A stretch of DNA of 64,000 nucleotides from Pseudomonas sp. FEN (GCF_904067045.1 NZ_CAJFDC010000001.1:186001-250000), one strand, 5' to 3'. Counted from the stretch's first letter, positions 30,883 through 40,776 are shown. Translations and numbers: made by a program. The notes: generated by a model not told the origin, from the letters alone.

Positions 30883-31731
30883 TTACTTGACCCACTCAGC
30901 TACACGATCCGGGTGCTTGGTAACCCAGTCCTTGGCCGCGGCATCCGGCTTGGCGCCGTCCTGGATGGCCAACATGACTTCGCCGATCTCATCCTTGGAC
31001 GCCCACTGGAACTTCTTCAGGAACGCCGCCACTTCCGGCGCCTTGGCCTCCAGGCCCTTGCTGCCGATGCTGTTGACGGTCTCGGCCGCGCCGTAGACGC
31101 CTTTCGGGTCATCCAGGAAGCGCAGTTTCCACTTGGCGAACATCCAGTGCGGCACCCAACCGGTCACGGCGATGGATTCGTGCTTCTCTTCGGCACGGGT
31201 CAACTCAGCAATCATCGCCGCGCCCGAACTGGCTTGCAGCTTGTAATCCAGAGCATAGTCCTTGATCGCCTGGTCGGTCTTGAGCATTACGCCCGAGCCC
31301 GCATCGATACCCACGATCTTGTTCTTGAAGGTGGTGTCGGTTTTCAGGTCGGCAATCGATTTGGCCGCAACATACTCCGGCACGATCAGGCCGATCTTGG
31401 CATCCTTGAAGTTGGGGCCGTAGTCGACCACCTTGTCCTTGTTCTTGGCCCAGTATTCACCGTGGGTCACCGGCAGCCAGGCCGAGAGCATGGCATCGAG
31501 CTTGCCGGTGGCAACGCCCTGCCACATGATCCCGGTCGCCACGGCCTGCAGTTTCACGTCGTAACCCAACTTCTGCTTGATCACCTCGGCCGCCACGTTG
31601 GTGGTGGCAACGCTGTCGGACCAGCCATCGACATAACCAATGGTCACTTCCTTGCCAGCGGCACTCACCTGGGTGGAGCCGATCGCCAGCGCCAGAACAG
31701 CACCCGCGCCTAAGAGTCGTCGCATCTTCAT
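30883..31731 (-). CDS. betX: Orphan glycine betaine-binding protein (OpuAC family)
   Basis: Periplasmic binding protein of 282 residues with signal peptide (MKMRRLLGAGAVLALAIGSTQVSAA). Aromatic residues of the quaternary-amine box are present in VDGWSDSVA, TGIMWQG, SAWLPVTHGEYW and VTGWVPHWMFAKW. No ABC permease or ATPase is adjacent, as for BetX (PA3236) of P. aeruginosa, which feeds a CbcWV-type core transporter elsewhere; the neighbours yjcH-actP are also the same. Symbol assigned by synteny. ATG 31731 follows GGGGAAG. Confidence 0.85.
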   Translation of the reverse strand: MKMRRLLGAGAVLALAIGSTQVSAAGKEVTIGYVDGWSDSVATTNVAAEVIKQKLGYDVKLQAVATGIMWQGVATGKLDAMLSAWLPVTHGEYWAKNKDKVVDYGPNFKDAKIGLIVPEYVAAKSIADLKTDTTFKNKIVGIDAGSGVMLKTDQAIKDYALDYKLQASSGAAMIAELTRAEEKHESIAVTGWVPHWMFAKWKLRFLDDPKGVYGAAETVNSIGSKGLEAKAPEVAAFLKKFQWASKDEIGEVMLAIQDGAKPDAAAKDWVTKHPDRVAEWVK

Positions 31732-32061
31732 CGTTACTTCCCCGAAATGCTGCACCCGACGAGTGCCGGGCGACGTCAACGTATTGTTATGGTGCACAGC
31801 GCCCCCATCACGCCTCACCGCCAAACCCGTTCGATCATCAGCGGAGTACTGACGCGCTGATCATCAACCCGCCTCGCCCATCGACCTGCTCTGACAGCGA
31901 CCTCAAGGCAACGAGAAACGACATCAGAACGCCAGCAATCGGGGGACTGAAAAATCCCTTCATTTATTGCGCTCGAACTTTGCATGACAAAATACTGCGC
32001 GGGCCCAAGACCGGGGAAAATCCGGGTAATATGCGCGGCTTTGTTCCCATACGGCCCGACC
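31732..32061. other. Divergent intergenic region betX-like / GH17
   Basis: About 330 bases without a gene. It must hold promoters for both flanking genes; I see AT-richer stretches near 31780-31790 but no promoter that I can support. Confidence 0.4.
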
Positions 32062-33612
32062 ATGTCCGCCACTCCCCGTTTCCCGCTCCGCCCCTATGTG
32101 TTCGCCTGCCTGCTCGGCCTCCTCGCACTGGGCGGCTTCTGGTATGGCCTCGGCCAGCCGGTGATCCTGCCCGATGCGGCGACGCCGACCCACAAGCTGC
32201 AATGTGCCTCCTATACTCCGTTCGCCAAGGACCAATCGCCCTTCGACCAGCCGTTCACCCCGCGCCTGGAACGCATGGATGCCGACCTGGCGCTGCTGGC
32301 CACGCGCTTCGAGTGCATTCGCACCTACTCCATGACCGGCCTCGAAGCCCTGCCGGAGCTGGCACGCAAGCACGGTATGAAGATGATGATCGGCGCCTGG
32401 GTCAGCAGCGACCCGGTGGCCACCGAGCAGGAAGTCGACGCCCTGATCGCCTCGGCCAACGCCAATGCCGATGTGGTCAGCGCGGTGATCGTCGGCAACG
32501 AAGCCCTGCTGCGCAAGGAAGTCACTGGCGACCAACTGGTCAAGTTGATCCATAAGGTCAAGGCCCATGTGAAGCAGCCGGTGACCTATGCCGACGTCTG
32601 GGTGTTCTGGCTCGAACATCCGCAGGTCGCCCCCGCCGTGGACTTCCTGACCATTCACCTGCTGCCCTACTGGGAAGACGATCCCTCCGCCATCGACCAC
32701 GCGCTCGAGCATGTCACCCAGGTGCGCGAAGTGTTCGGCAAGCGGTTCGCGCCCAAGGATATCCTGATCGGTGAAACCGGCTGGCCGAGCGAAGGCCGCC
32801 AGCGCGAAACCGCGCTACCGAGTCGGGTCAACGAAGCCAGGTTCATTCGCGGCTTTGTCACCCTGGCCGAACAGAAGGGCTGGCACTACAACCTGATCGA
32901 GGCCTTCGACCAACCCTGGAAACGCGCTAGCGAAGGGGCCGTTGGCGGCTACTGGGGCCTGTTCGATGCCGACCGTCAGGACAAGGGCGTATTGGCCGGT
33001 CCCGTCTCGAACCTGCCACAGTGGCCGTGCTGGCTGGGCTTGGGCGCGGTGATATTCCTCGGCACATTGCTGCTGGGCGGACGGGTAGGCAACACGCGGG
33101 CGGCGCTGCTGTTACCGCTGCTGGGGGCGCTGGCGGGCTGTACCCTCGGCGCCTGGGGCGAGTTGACGCGGGTCACCAGCCGGTTTACCGGCGAATGGGT
33201 CTGGGCCGCTTTGCTACTGGCGCTGAACCTGCTGGTGCTGGCCCATGCGGCGCTGGCCCTTGGCAGCCGGGCCGGCTGGCGCGCCGGTCTGTTCCACTGG
33301 CTGGAACAACGCGCTGGCTGGCTGCTGGCGGGTGCCGGCTTTGCCGCGGCGGTGATGATGCTGGAGCTGGTGTTCGATCCGCGCTACCGCAGCTTCCCGA
33401 GCGCGGCCTTGTTGTTGCCGGCACTGGTGTTCCTGGTGCGTCCGGCGCGTGGTCCACGTCGGGAGATAGGTTTGCTGGCGTTGATCATCGGCGCTGGCAT
33501 TGCCCCGCAGTTGTACCGCGAGGGCCTGGAAAACCAGCAAGCCTGGGCTTGGGCGCTGGTCAGCGTACTGATGGTTGCCGCGTTGTGGCGCAGCGTGCGG
33601 CTGCGCAAATAA
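32062..33612 (+). CDS. GH17 beta-glucan glucosyltransferase/glucanase with membrane domain
   Basis: 516 residues. An N-terminal anchor (about 12-30) is followed by a GH17 TIM barrel with the acid/base Glu147 (IVGNEALLR) and nucleophile Glu238 (IGETGWPSEGRQR), then about six hydrophobic helices from residue 315 to the end. Bacterial proteins of this type act in synthesis or remodelling of beta-1,3/1,6 glucans in the envelope. ATG 32062 has no good ribosome site; a longer frame starts at 31984. Monocistronic by position. Confidence 0.85.
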   Translation: MSATPRFPLRPYVFACLLGLLALGGFWYGLGQPVILPDAATPTHKLQCASYTPFAKDQSPFDQPFTPRLERMDADLALLATRFECIRTYSMTGLEALPELARKHGMKMMIGAWVSSDPVATEQEVDALIASANANADVVSAVIVGNEALLRKEVTGDQLVKLIHKVKAHVKQPVTYADVWVFWLEHPQVAPAVDFLTIHLLPYWEDDPSAIDHALEHVTQVREVFGKRFAPKDILIGETGWPSEGRQRETALPSRVNEARFIRGFVTLAEQKGWHYNLIEAFDQPWKRASEGAVGGYWGLFDADRQDKGVLAGPVSNLPQWPCWLGLGAVIFLGTLLLGGRVGNTRAALLLPLLGALAGCTLGAWGELTRVTSRFTGEWVWAALLLALNLLVLAHAALALGSRAGWRAGLFHWLEQRAGWLLAGAGFAAAVMMLELVFDPRYRSFPSAALLLPALVFLVRPARGPRREIGLLALIIGAGIAPQLYREGLENQQAWAWALVSVLMVAALWRSVRLRK

Positions 33613-33661
33613 CAACTCCAGTCCCTGTAGGAGCTGGTTCGGTGAGCGCTCAAACATGCAG

Positions 33662-34021
33662 TCAAGCCGCTCGCACCAGCCGCAACCCGGCAATCACCAG
33701 CGCAAACACCGCGAGGCTGGTGTTGTATAGCGCCAGGGCCGGAAATCCGGCCAACAGCGCCAGCACCGCCAAGCCCCGCCCCAAACGCCCCGGAGCCACA
33801 AAAGCCAGCAGCGCCGCGACCACCGCCGTCCAGCCCAGCACCTTGAAGTGGACCAACCACCCCAGGCTGGAACGCGCCTGGCACTGCCAGCGCAGCGCCT
33901 CATCCACGCACAGCCCGACCCACTGGCCGTCCTCCATCAACCCGTAACGCACGCCATAACTGGCAGCCAGCCACAAGGGCAGGACAATAAGCAGCAGGAC
34001 CAGCGGCAAACGGCGAGACAT
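33662..34021 (-). CDS. Small four-helix membrane protein, unknown
   Basis: 119 residues, hydrophobic, with about three or four transmembrane segments (RLPLVLLLIVLPLWLAAS, VLGWTAVVAALLAFVAP, GLAVLALLAGFPALALY, SLAVFALVIAGLRLV). A polar loop contains two Cys (VGLCVDEALRWQCQAR). GGAG precedes ATG 34021. No family recognised. A REP remnant (about 33625-33655) lies between it and the GH17 gene. Confidence 0.75.
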   Translation of the reverse strand: MSRRLPLVLLLIVLPLWLAASYGVRYGLMEDGQWVGLCVDEALRWQCQARSSLGWLVHFKVLGWTAVVAALLAFVAPGRLGRGLAVLALLAGFPALALYNTSLAVFALVIAGLRLVRAA

Positions 34022-34256
34022 GGACAACTCCGATAGGCAAAAACGGCGCCCAGCATAATCGCCGGAACCGCCTATGCAAGCATTCACAACACTTAACTGT
34101 CCGGCAAACTGAAGCAAAGTGTATCGTGGCGAGGAAAATACCCCTGGCGACCCCGCCAAAATGCATTTTTAGTGTTGGGACATGGCACTTCGGCAGTACC
34201 CCGGTGGTCATAGCCTGCGAACCTTATTCAGCGCTTTCCTTCAAAGGGATGTAGTC

Positions 34257-35555
34257 ATGCTCCGTTCTCTGCGCCTCGCTGCCTTTCTCGGCGGTCTCAT
34301 TTTGAGTGCGTCCGCTCTGGCAGTCGATGTCGACGCCGCCAGCTATGGCTATCCGTTGACCAACCCGTTCGAAGCGACGATCGCCACCACGCCGCCGGCG
34401 CTGCGCCCGACCTTGCCCGACGACGACGCCATCCACCAGGCGGACTACAGCCTCAAGCTGCGCCCCGAACGCGACTTCATCCTCCCGGACAACTTCTGGG
34501 CAGTAAAGAAGCTCACCTACCGCCTGGCCCGGCAGGATCACCCGGCGCCACTGATCTTCCTGATCTCCGGCACGGGCGCACGTTACGACAGCAGCATCAA
34601 TGAATACCTGAAGAAGCTCTATTACCAGGCCGGCTACCACGTCGTGCAGTTGTCCTCGCCCACCAGCTTCGACTTCATGAGCGCCGCCTCACGCTTCGCC
34701 ACCCCCGGCATCAGCCAGGAGGACGCCGAGGACATGTACCGGGTGATGCAGGCCGTACGGGCCCAGCACCCGAACCTGCCGATCACCGACTACTACCTCA
34801 GCGGCTACAGCCTCGGCGCCCTCGACGCGGCCTTTGTCAGCAAACTGGATGAAACCCGGCGCAGCTTCAACTTCAAGAAAGTCCTGCTGCTCAACCCGCC
34901 GGTCAACCTCTACACCTCGGTCACCAACCTGGACAAACTGGTCCAGACCGAGGTCAAGGGCATCAACAACACCACCACCTTCTACGAGCTGGTGCTGGCC
35001 AAGCTGACCCGCTACTTCCAGCAAAAGGGCTATATCGACCTCAACGACGCCCTGGTCTACGACTTCCAACAGTCCAAACAGCACCTGAGCAACGAACAGA
35101 TGGCCATGCTGATCGGCACGACCTTCCGCTTTTCGGCGGCGGACATCGCCTTCACCTCGGACCTGATCAACCGCCGCGGGCTGATCACTCCACCGAAATA
35201 CCCGATCAGCGAAGGCACCAGCCTCGAGCCCATGCTCAAGCGCGCCCTGCAATGCGATTTCGACTGCTACCTGACCGAACAGGTGATTCCGATGTGGCGC
35301 GCCCGCAGCGATGGCGGCAGCCTGTTGCAACTGATCGACCAGGTCAGCCTCTATGCCCTCAAGGACTACCTGCACAACAGCCCGAAAATCGCCGTGATGC
35401 ACAACGCCGACGACGTGATCCTCGGCCCCGGCGACCTCGGTTTCCTGCGTAGCACCTTTGGCAACCGTCTGACGGTCTACCCCCATGGCGGCCACTGCGG
35501 CAACCTCAATTACCGCGTCAACGCCGACGCCATGCTGGAGTTCTTCCGTGGCTAA
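34257..35555 (+). CDS. Exported alpha/beta hydrolase, lipase/esterase-like
   Basis: 432 residues with a signal peptide (LAAFLGGLILSASALA|VD). Nucleophile elbow Ser185 in LSGYSLGALD; later Asp in MHNADDVILG and His in YPHGGHCGN complete a plausible triad. AAGGGA precedes the ATG. The gene overlaps the following MlaA-family gene by eight bases, so the two probably act together in the cell envelope, for example on phospholipids; that role is inferred. Exact family and substrate unknown. Confidence 0.82.
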   Translation: MLRSLRLAAFLGGLILSASALAVDVDAASYGYPLTNPFEATIATTPPALRPTLPDDDAIHQADYSLKLRPERDFILPDNFWAVKKLTYRLARQDHPAPLIFLISGTGARYDSSINEYLKKLYYQAGYHVVQLSSPTSFDFMSAASRFATPGISQEDAEDMYRVMQAVRAQHPNLPITDYYLSGYSLGALDAAFVSKLDETRRSFNFKKVLLLNPPVNLYTSVTNLDKLVQTEVKGINNTTTFYELVLAKLTRYFQQKGYIDLNDALVYDFQQSKQHLSNEQMAMLIGTTFRFSAADIAFTSDLINRRGLITPPKYPISEGTSLEPMLKRALQCDFDCYLTEQVIPMWRARSDGGSLLQLIDQVSLYALKDYLHNSPKIAVMHNADDVILGPGDLGFLRSTFGNRLTVYPHGGHCGNLNYRVNADAMLEFFRG

Positions 35556-36336
35556 ATCTCTCCTGCTGATCGCTGCGTTACTCTGCGCATGCCCTGCCCT
35601 GGCCGACAACAGCAAGGCACACGATCCAGTGGTAACGGACCCGGACGGTTTCACCGAGCCGCTGAAACGACTCAAGTTCAATCCGGGCCTGGACCAGCGT
35701 GAATTCGAACGCTCGACCCTCAACGCCCTGAGCGTCTATGACCCGATGGAGTCCTGGAACCGCAGGGTCTACCACTTCAACTACCGTTTCGACGAGTGGG
35801 TATTCCTGCCGGCGGTCGACGGCTACCGCTACGTGACACCGACCTTCCTGCGCGAGGGCGTAAGCCACTTCTTCAGTAACCTGGGGGATATCTCCAACCT
35901 GCTCAACAGCCTGTTCCAGTTCAAGGGCAAGCGGGCGCTGGAAACCACTGGGCGCTTGCTGCTCAACACCACTATCGGCGTCGCCGGCCTGTGGGACCCA
36001 GCGACCAAAATGGGCCTGCCGCGGCAGGCCGAAGACTTCGGCCAGACCCTTGGTTTCTACGGCGTGCCGGGCGGCGCCTACGTGGTGCTGCCATTCTTCG
36101 GCCCGTCGAACCTGCGCGATACCGGCGGCCTGGTATTCGACTTCGCCGCCGAATCGCAGATCAACTTCCTCAACGTTTCGCAGGTCAGCTCGGACCATCC
36201 GGAAATCTATCTGCTGGAGGCCATCGACAAGCGCTACACCACCAGCTTCCGCTATGGCCAGTTGAACTCGCCGTTCGAATACGAGAAGGTCCGCTACGTG
36301 TATACCGAAGCGCGCAAATTGCAGATCGCCGAGTAA
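35548..36336 (+). CDS. MlaA/VacJ-family outer-membrane lipid protein
   Basis: 262 residues. The core is typical MlaA: YDPMESWNRRVYHFNYRFDEW, GVSHFFSNLGDISNLLNSLFQFK, and FGQTLGFYGVPGGAYVVLPFFGPSNLRDTGG. MlaA proteins remove mislocalised phospholipids from the outer leaflet and hand them to the periplasmic carrier. Start is GTG 35548 with GGAG seven bases upstream. The signal end reads LLCACPALA|D, which could be a lipobox or a signal peptidase I site; canonical MlaA is a lipoprotein. Likely the second MlaA paralogue of pseudomonads (PA3239-like), since the mla operon is not here. Confidence 0.88.
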   Translation: MAKSLLLIAALLCACPALADNSKAHDPVVTDPDGFTEPLKRLKFNPGLDQREFERSTLNALSVYDPMESWNRRVYHFNYRFDEWVFLPAVDGYRYVTPTFLREGVSHFFSNLGDISNLLNSLFQFKGKRALETTGRLLLNTTIGVAGLWDPATKMGLPRQAEDFGQTLGFYGVPGGAYVVLPFFGPSNLRDTGGLVFDFAAESQINFLNVSQVSSDHPEIYLLEAIDKRYTTSFRYGQLNSPFEYEKVRYVYTEARKLQIAE

Positions 36337-36355
36337 ACCCGCACGTTGAAACGCT

Positions 36356-36399
36356 GCCCCCTCTGTAGGAGCAAGCAAGCTCGCTCCTACAGAGGGGGC
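36356..36399. repeat. REP-type perfect hairpin
   Basis: 17-bp arms GCCCCCTCTGTAGGAGC/GCTCCTACAGAGGGGGC with a 10-base loop between convergent genes. A compact REP derivative that can also act as a transcription barrier. Confidence 0.8.
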
Positions 36400-36419
36400 G
36401 GTGTTCTCGGGGCCGAGGC

Positions 36420-37598
36420 CTAGAACACCGACGCCGCCTGCGCCACCAGCGAAGCCTGGGGCAAGCCGAGGAATCGGCACAGCTCCTCGCGCTTGGCCAG
36501 GGCATCGCGACGCCCCAGCTCAATCAATTCGCTGCAATAGGCCGCCTCGAACAGCAGGTAACTCAGCACCCCGGCGCCACTGGTGCGGGTCGCGCCCGGA
36601 CCACGCAGGAAAAAGCGCAGCGCCGCGGGCAACTCGTGGCGATGGCGCGCGGCAATTTCATCGATCGGCTGACTGGGCGCGATCACCAGCACATCCACCG
36701 GAGCCAGGCCCAGGCTGCGCGGTTGCGGCGGCAACAGCCGACTGAACTGATTCAAGCGCTGCAACAGCTCGATATCGCTTTCCAGGCTGTCAATGAACGT
36801 ACTGTTGAGCATATGCCCACCGATCTGCGCCAGACTCGGCTGCTGCCCGCCATAGGTCCGCTCGCTGCCGGCATCGACACCCCGAGGGTTGCCGCTGACG
36901 CCCACCACCAGTACCCGGGTCGCACCCAGGTGCAACGCCGGGCTGATCGGCGCCGACTGGCGCACCGCCCCGTCACCGAAATACTCCTGGTCCAGCTTGA
37001 CCGGGGCGAACAGCAACGGAATCGCCGAACTGGCCAGCAAATGCTCGACGGTCAATCGGGTTGGCACGCCGACCCGGCGGTGGCGCAACCAGGAGTCGAT
37101 GGCCCCCCGGCCCTGGTAGAAGGTGATCGCCTGGCCGGACTCATAGCCAAAGGCAGTCACCGCCACCGCCCGCAACTGCTGTTGCTCGATGGCGTGGTCG
37201 ATACCCGGCAAATGCAGCTTCTCATTGAGCAGGTCGCGTAAGGGCGTGCTGTCGAGCAGCGCCACCGGCACCGGCGCGCCGAGGCCCAGCAGGCTGTGGC
37301 TGACGAAGCGACTGGCCTGGCGGATCACCCCTGGCCAGTCGCTACGCAGCACCAGATGGCTGCGAAAGCCCTGCCAGAACGCGGTCAGGCGTTCGATGGC
37401 CGCGGCGAAGTCCATCGCCCCGCTGGCCAGGCTGACCGCATTGATCGCCCCCGCCGAAGTGCCGACGATCACCGGAAACGGATTGGCCGCCCCCGCTGGC
37501 AGCAGCTCGGCAATCGCCGCCAGCACACCCACCTGATAAGCCGCGCGCGCGCCCCCTCCGGAAAGAATCAGACCGGTGACCGGTTCAGCTGGGCTCAT
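36420..37598 (-). CDS. Patatin-like phospholipase
   Basis: 392 residues. Oxyanion-hole loop GGGARAAYQVG, nucleophile Ser48 in GTSAGAIN, and the catalytic Asp in YFGDGAVRQ form the patatin Ser-Asp dyad. No signal peptide, so cytoplasmic or injected. Family members hydrolyse phospholipids or other acyl esters; several Pseudomonas members are effectors, but nothing here shows secretion. Confidence 0.88.
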   Translation of the reverse strand: MSPAEPVTGLILSGGGARAAYQVGVLAAIAELLPAGAANPFPVIVGTSAGAINAVSLASGAMDFAAAIERLTAFWQGFRSHLVLRSDWPGVIRQASRFVSHSLLGLGAPVPVALLDSTPLRDLLNEKLHLPGIDHAIEQQQLRAVAVTAFGYESGQAITFYQGRGAIDSWLRHRRVGVPTRLTVEHLLASSAIPLLFAPVKLDQEYFGDGAVRQSAPISPALHLGATRVLVVGVSGNPRGVDAGSERTYGGQQPSLAQIGGHMLNSTFIDSLESDIELLQRLNQFSRLLPPQPRSLGLAPVDVLVIAPSQPIDEIAARHRHELPAALRFFLRGPGATRTSGAGVLSYLLFEAAYCSELIELGRRDALAKREELCRFLGLPQASLVAQAASVF

Positions 37599-37669
37599 CG
37601 CGACACTCCATCAATCAGGTAATATCCTGATACACCACCCCCGGCCCCTGCCGCAACACCCGGGTGGGT

Positions 37670-38602
37670 TTATCCGCGTTTCGGGTAGAGTTTCGGCTCA
37701 CCCGGTGGCCGGCTCTTGAACCGGCGATGGGCCCAAAGGTACTGCTCCGGGCATTCGCGCAGCGCCACTTCGACCCATTGGTTGATCCGCAGGCAGTCCG
37801 CCTCTTCGCTTTCCCCCGGGAAATCGTTCAGCGGCGGATGAATCACCAACCGATAGCCGCTGCCGTCGGCCAGGCGTTCCTGGGTAAACGGCACCACCAG
37901 CGCCTTGCCCAGGCGGGCGAACTTGCTGGTGGCGGTCACGGTCGCCGCCTGGATGCCGAACAATGGCACGAACACGCTCTGCTTGATGCCGTAGTCCTGG
38001 TCCGGCGCATACCAGATCGCCCGACCGGCGCGCAGCAACTTGAGCATGCCGCGCACATCGTCACGCTCCACCGCGAGGGAATCGAGATTGTGCCGTTCAC
38101 GGCCACGCCGCTGGATAAAATCGAACAACGCATTGTTGTGCTCACGGTACATGCCGTCGATGGTGTGTCGCTGGCCGAGCAAGGCCGCGCCGATCTCCAG
38201 GGTGGTGAAGTGCAGGGCCATCAGGATCACGCCCTTGCCTTCGCGCTGGGCGTTTTGCAGGTGTTCGAGGCCCTCGATATGGGCCAGGCGCGCCAGGCGC
38301 GGTTTCGACCACCACCAGCTCATGGCCATCTCGAAGAAGGCGATCCCGGTGGACGCGAGATTCTTGCGCAGCAATTGGTCGCGCTCGGCATCGGACAATG
38401 CCGGGAAGCACAGCTGCAGATTGCGCGCGGCGATCATCCGTCGGTCGGCGGACACCCGATACATCACGGCGCCCAGGAAGCGCCCGAGAAACAGCAGGCA
38501 GCCATAGGGCAACTGGACAATCAGCCACAGCAAGCCCAACCCCAGCCATAGCAGCCAGTAACGGGGATGAAAAAAAGCAGCTCGAAAACGCGGGCGATCC
38601 AT
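37670..38602 (-). CDS. lpxL: Lipid A biosynthesis lauroyl acyltransferase (HtrB/LpxL family)
   Basis: 310 residues with an N-terminal membrane anchor (YWLLWLGLGLLWLIVQLPYG) and the catalytic HX4E motif HFTTLE. It adds a secondary acyl chain to lipid A on the inner membrane. Divergent from minC, as is PA3242 (an HtrB paralogue) in P. aeruginosa. Which acyl position it modifies cannot be read from sequence. ATG 38602 is preferred; the longer frame to 39154 is antisense to minC. Confidence 0.88.
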   Translation of the reverse strand: MDRPRFRAAFFHPRYWLLWLGLGLLWLIVQLPYGCLLFLGRFLGAVMYRVSADRRMIAARNLQLCFPALSDAERDQLLRKNLASTGIAFFEMAMSWWWSKPRLARLAHIEGLEHLQNAQREGKGVILMALHFTTLEIGAALLGQRHTIDGMYREHNNALFDFIQRRGRERHNLDSLAVERDDVRGMLKLLRAGRAIWYAPDQDYGIKQSVFVPLFGIQAATVTATSKFARLGKALVVPFTQERLADGSGYRLVIHPPLNDFPGESEEADCLRINQWVEVALRECPEQYLWAHRRFKSRPPGEPKLYPKRG

Positions 38603-38723
38603 GGATGATTCCGGACAGACAACAAGGCCGCGCATTCTACAACGGTTCGCGGCGGCTTGCGGCCCGAGGGCGTTCTCGTTATAAGTCTCGGCACTTTTAG
38701 TGACAAGCTGCGTTATCCCGACC

Positions 38724-39461
38724 ATGAGCCAAACCGAACTGCTAGACCAGGATCCCGTGTTCCAGCTGAAGGGCAGCATGCTTGCCATCACGGTGCTGGA
38801 ACTGGCGCAGAACAACCTCGACGCCCTCGACCGGCAATTGGCGGCCAAGGTCGCCCAGGCCCCGAACTTTTTCAGCAACACTCCACTGGTGCTGGCGCTG
38901 GACAAACTGCCGGAAGGCCAGGGCGCCATCGACCTGCCCGGCCTGATGCGTGTCTGCCGCCAGCACGGCCTGCGCACCCTGGCGATCCGCGCCAACCGTA
39001 TCGAAGACATTGCCGCCGCGATTGCCATTGACCTCCCGGTGCTGCCACCGTCCGGCGCCCGGGAGCGACCGGTCGATCCGAGCGAAGGCCTGGAAAAGAA
39101 AAAGCCGGAAAAGCCCGCGGAACCGCTGATAAAGCCGACGAAGATCATCACCACGCCGGTACGCGGCGGCCAGCAGGTTTATGCCCAGGGCGGCGACCTG
39201 GTGGTGATCTCTTCCGTCAGCCCCGGCGCGGAACTTCTGGCCGATGGCAACATCCATGTTTATGGCCCCATGCGGGGGCGCGCCCTGGCTGGCATCAAGG
39301 GGGACACCAAGGCACGGATTTTCTGCCAGCAACTGAGCGCCGAACTGATCTCGATCGCCGGCCAGTACAAGGTTTCCGAGGATTTGCGCCGTGACCCGCT
39401 GTGGGGCGCCGGTGTTCAAGTCAGCTTGTCCGGTGACGTGTTGAACATCATCCGGCTTTAA
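38724..39461 (+). CDS. minC: Septum site-determining protein MinC
   Basis: 245 residues; N-terminal MinC domain, a Lys/Pro-rich linker (about 115-135) and a C-terminal beta-helix domain with [16 protein letters not shown] and GADG-like turns ([22 protein letters not shown]). Inhibits FtsZ polymerisation away from midcell together with MinD. The 203-base gap before minD leaves room for a separate minDE promoter. Confidence 0.97.
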   Translation: MSQTELLDQDPVFQLKGSMLAITVLELAQNNLDALDRQLAAKVAQAPNFFSNTPLVLALDKLPEGQGAIDLPGLMRVCRQHGLRTLAIRANRIEDIAAAIAIDLPVLPPSGARERPVDPSEGLEKKKPEKPAEPLIKPTKIITTPVRGGQQVYAQGGDLVVISSVSPGAELLADGNIHVYGPMRGRALAGIKGDTKARIFCQQLSAELISIAGQYKVSEDLRRDPLWGAGVQVSLSGDVLNIIRL

Positions 39462-39664
39462 CGGATACTTGCCGCCATTTCCAAAATGTCACCTTCTCGT
39501 AGCGAAAACAGCTCGAACAGTGTGGGAAATCGCGAAAGGTAAGAATAACCCGAGGTACTTCAGACTTTTCCTCGATTTCCAACCGACGCTGCACGACTAC
39601 AGTTATTTTTTTAGTGACGTTCTTCAGGGGCTGAAAGTCCTTTATTCCTTAGGGGTGATACACC

Positions 39665-40477
39665 TTGGCCAAGATTCTCGTGGTTACATCCGGCAAGGGT
39701 GGTGTGGGTAAGACCACCACCAGCGCCGCCATCGGTACCGGCCTCGCGCTGCGGGGCCACAAGACAGTGATCGTCGACTTCGACGTCGGCTTGCGTAACC
39801 TCGACCTGATCATGGGCTGCGAGCGTCGCGTGGTGTACGACTTCGTCAACGTCGTCCAGGGCGAAGCCAACCTGCAACAAGCCCTGATCAAGGACAAGCG
39901 CCTGGAAAACCTCTACGTGCTGGCCGCCAGCCAGACCCGTGACAAGGAAGCGCTGACCAAGGAAGGCGTGGAAAAGGTCCTGATGGCCCTCAAGGCCGAC
40001 TTCGAGTTCGTCGTCTGCGACTCCCCGGCGGGTATCGAGACCGGTGCCCACCTGGCCATGTACTTCGCCGACGAAGCCATCGTCGTGACCAACCCCGAAG
40101 TGTCCTCGGTGCGTGACTCCGACCGTATGCTTGGCCTGCTGGCGAGCAAATCGCGCCGCGCCGAGAACAACGAAGAGCCGATCAAGGAACACCTGCTGCT
40201 GACCCGCTACAACCCCGAGCGCGTGAGCAACGGCGAGATGCTTGGCGTCGAAGACGTCAAGGAAATCCTCGCAGTGACCCTGCTGGGCGTGATTCCCGAA
40301 TCCCAGGCGGTGCTCAAGGCCTCCAACCAGGGTGTGCCGGTGATTCTCGACGACCAGAGCGATGCGGGCCAGGCCTACAGCGACGCGGTCGACCGCCTGC
40401 TGGGCAAGACCGTGGAACATCGCTTCCTCGATGTGAAGAAGAAAGGACTCTTCGAGCGCCTGTTTGGAGGCAACTAA
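39665..40477 (+). CDS. minD: Septum site-determining ATPase MinD
   Basis: 270 residues starting with TTG. Deviant Walker A SGKGGVGKTTT (Lys11, Lys16), switch regions VDFDVGLRN and CDSPAGIE, and a C-terminal amphipathic membrane-targeting helix (KKGLFERLFGG). Recruits MinC to the membrane and oscillates with MinE. GGGGTG lies ahead of the TTG. Confidence 0.98.
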   Translation: MAKILVVTSGKGGVGKTTTSAAIGTGLALRGHKTVIVDFDVGLRNLDLIMGCERRVVYDFVNVVQGEANLQQALIKDKRLENLYVLAASQTRDKEALTKEGVEKVLMALKADFEFVVCDSPAGIETGAHLAMYFADEAIVVTNPEVSSVRDSDRMLGLLASKSRRAENNEEPIKEHLLLTRYNPERVSNGEMLGVEDVKEILAVTLLGVIPESQAVLKASNQGVPVILDDQSDAGQAYSDAVDRLLGKTVEHRFLDVKKKGLFERLFGGN

Positions 40478-40480
40478 GCA

Positions 40481-40735
40481 ATGAACCTTTTTGACTTCTT
40501 TCGTGCCAGCAAAAAAGTAAGCACCGCGTCGGTCGCGAAAGAGCGTCTGCAGATCATCGTGGCGCACGAACGCGGCCAACGCAGCACCCCGGATTACCTG
40601 CCGGCCTTGCAGAAGGAGTTGGTGGAGGTGATCCGCAAGTACGTCAATATCGGGTCCGACGACGTGCACGTGGCGCTGGAAAACCAGGGCAGCTGTTCGA
40701 TCCTGGAACTCAATATCACCCTGCCCGATCGTTGA
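40481..40735 (+). CDS. minE: Cell division topological specificity factor MinE
   Basis: 84 residues, typical length. N-terminal membrane helix MNLFDFFRA, MinD-contact region [14 protein letters not shown]-terminal dimerisation domain. Starts three bases after minD. Confidence 0.97.
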   Translation: MNLFDFFRASKKVSTASVAKERLQIIVAHERGQRSTPDYLPALQKELVEVIRKYVNIGSDDVHVALENQGSCSILELNITLPDR

Positions 40736-40776
40736 TCGATCCGGCCGGAGCCACGGCGGCCCGGAGCCTGTGCTTT

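Noticed and set aside
34165..34195. Possible sigma-54 promoter (TGGCACTTCGGCAGTA) before the exported hydrolase
   Set aside because: The -24 element fits but the invariant GC of the -12 element is GT at the required spacing.
36356..36399. Intrinsic terminator for the MlaA-family gene
   Set aside because: The hairpin is strong but there is no T tract, and the sequence is REP-derived; kept as a repeat only.
38603..39154. N-terminal extension of the lipid A acyltransferase
   Set aside because: The added residues are the antisense of minC; the enzyme family starts at the membrane anchor and the length from 38602 is normal.
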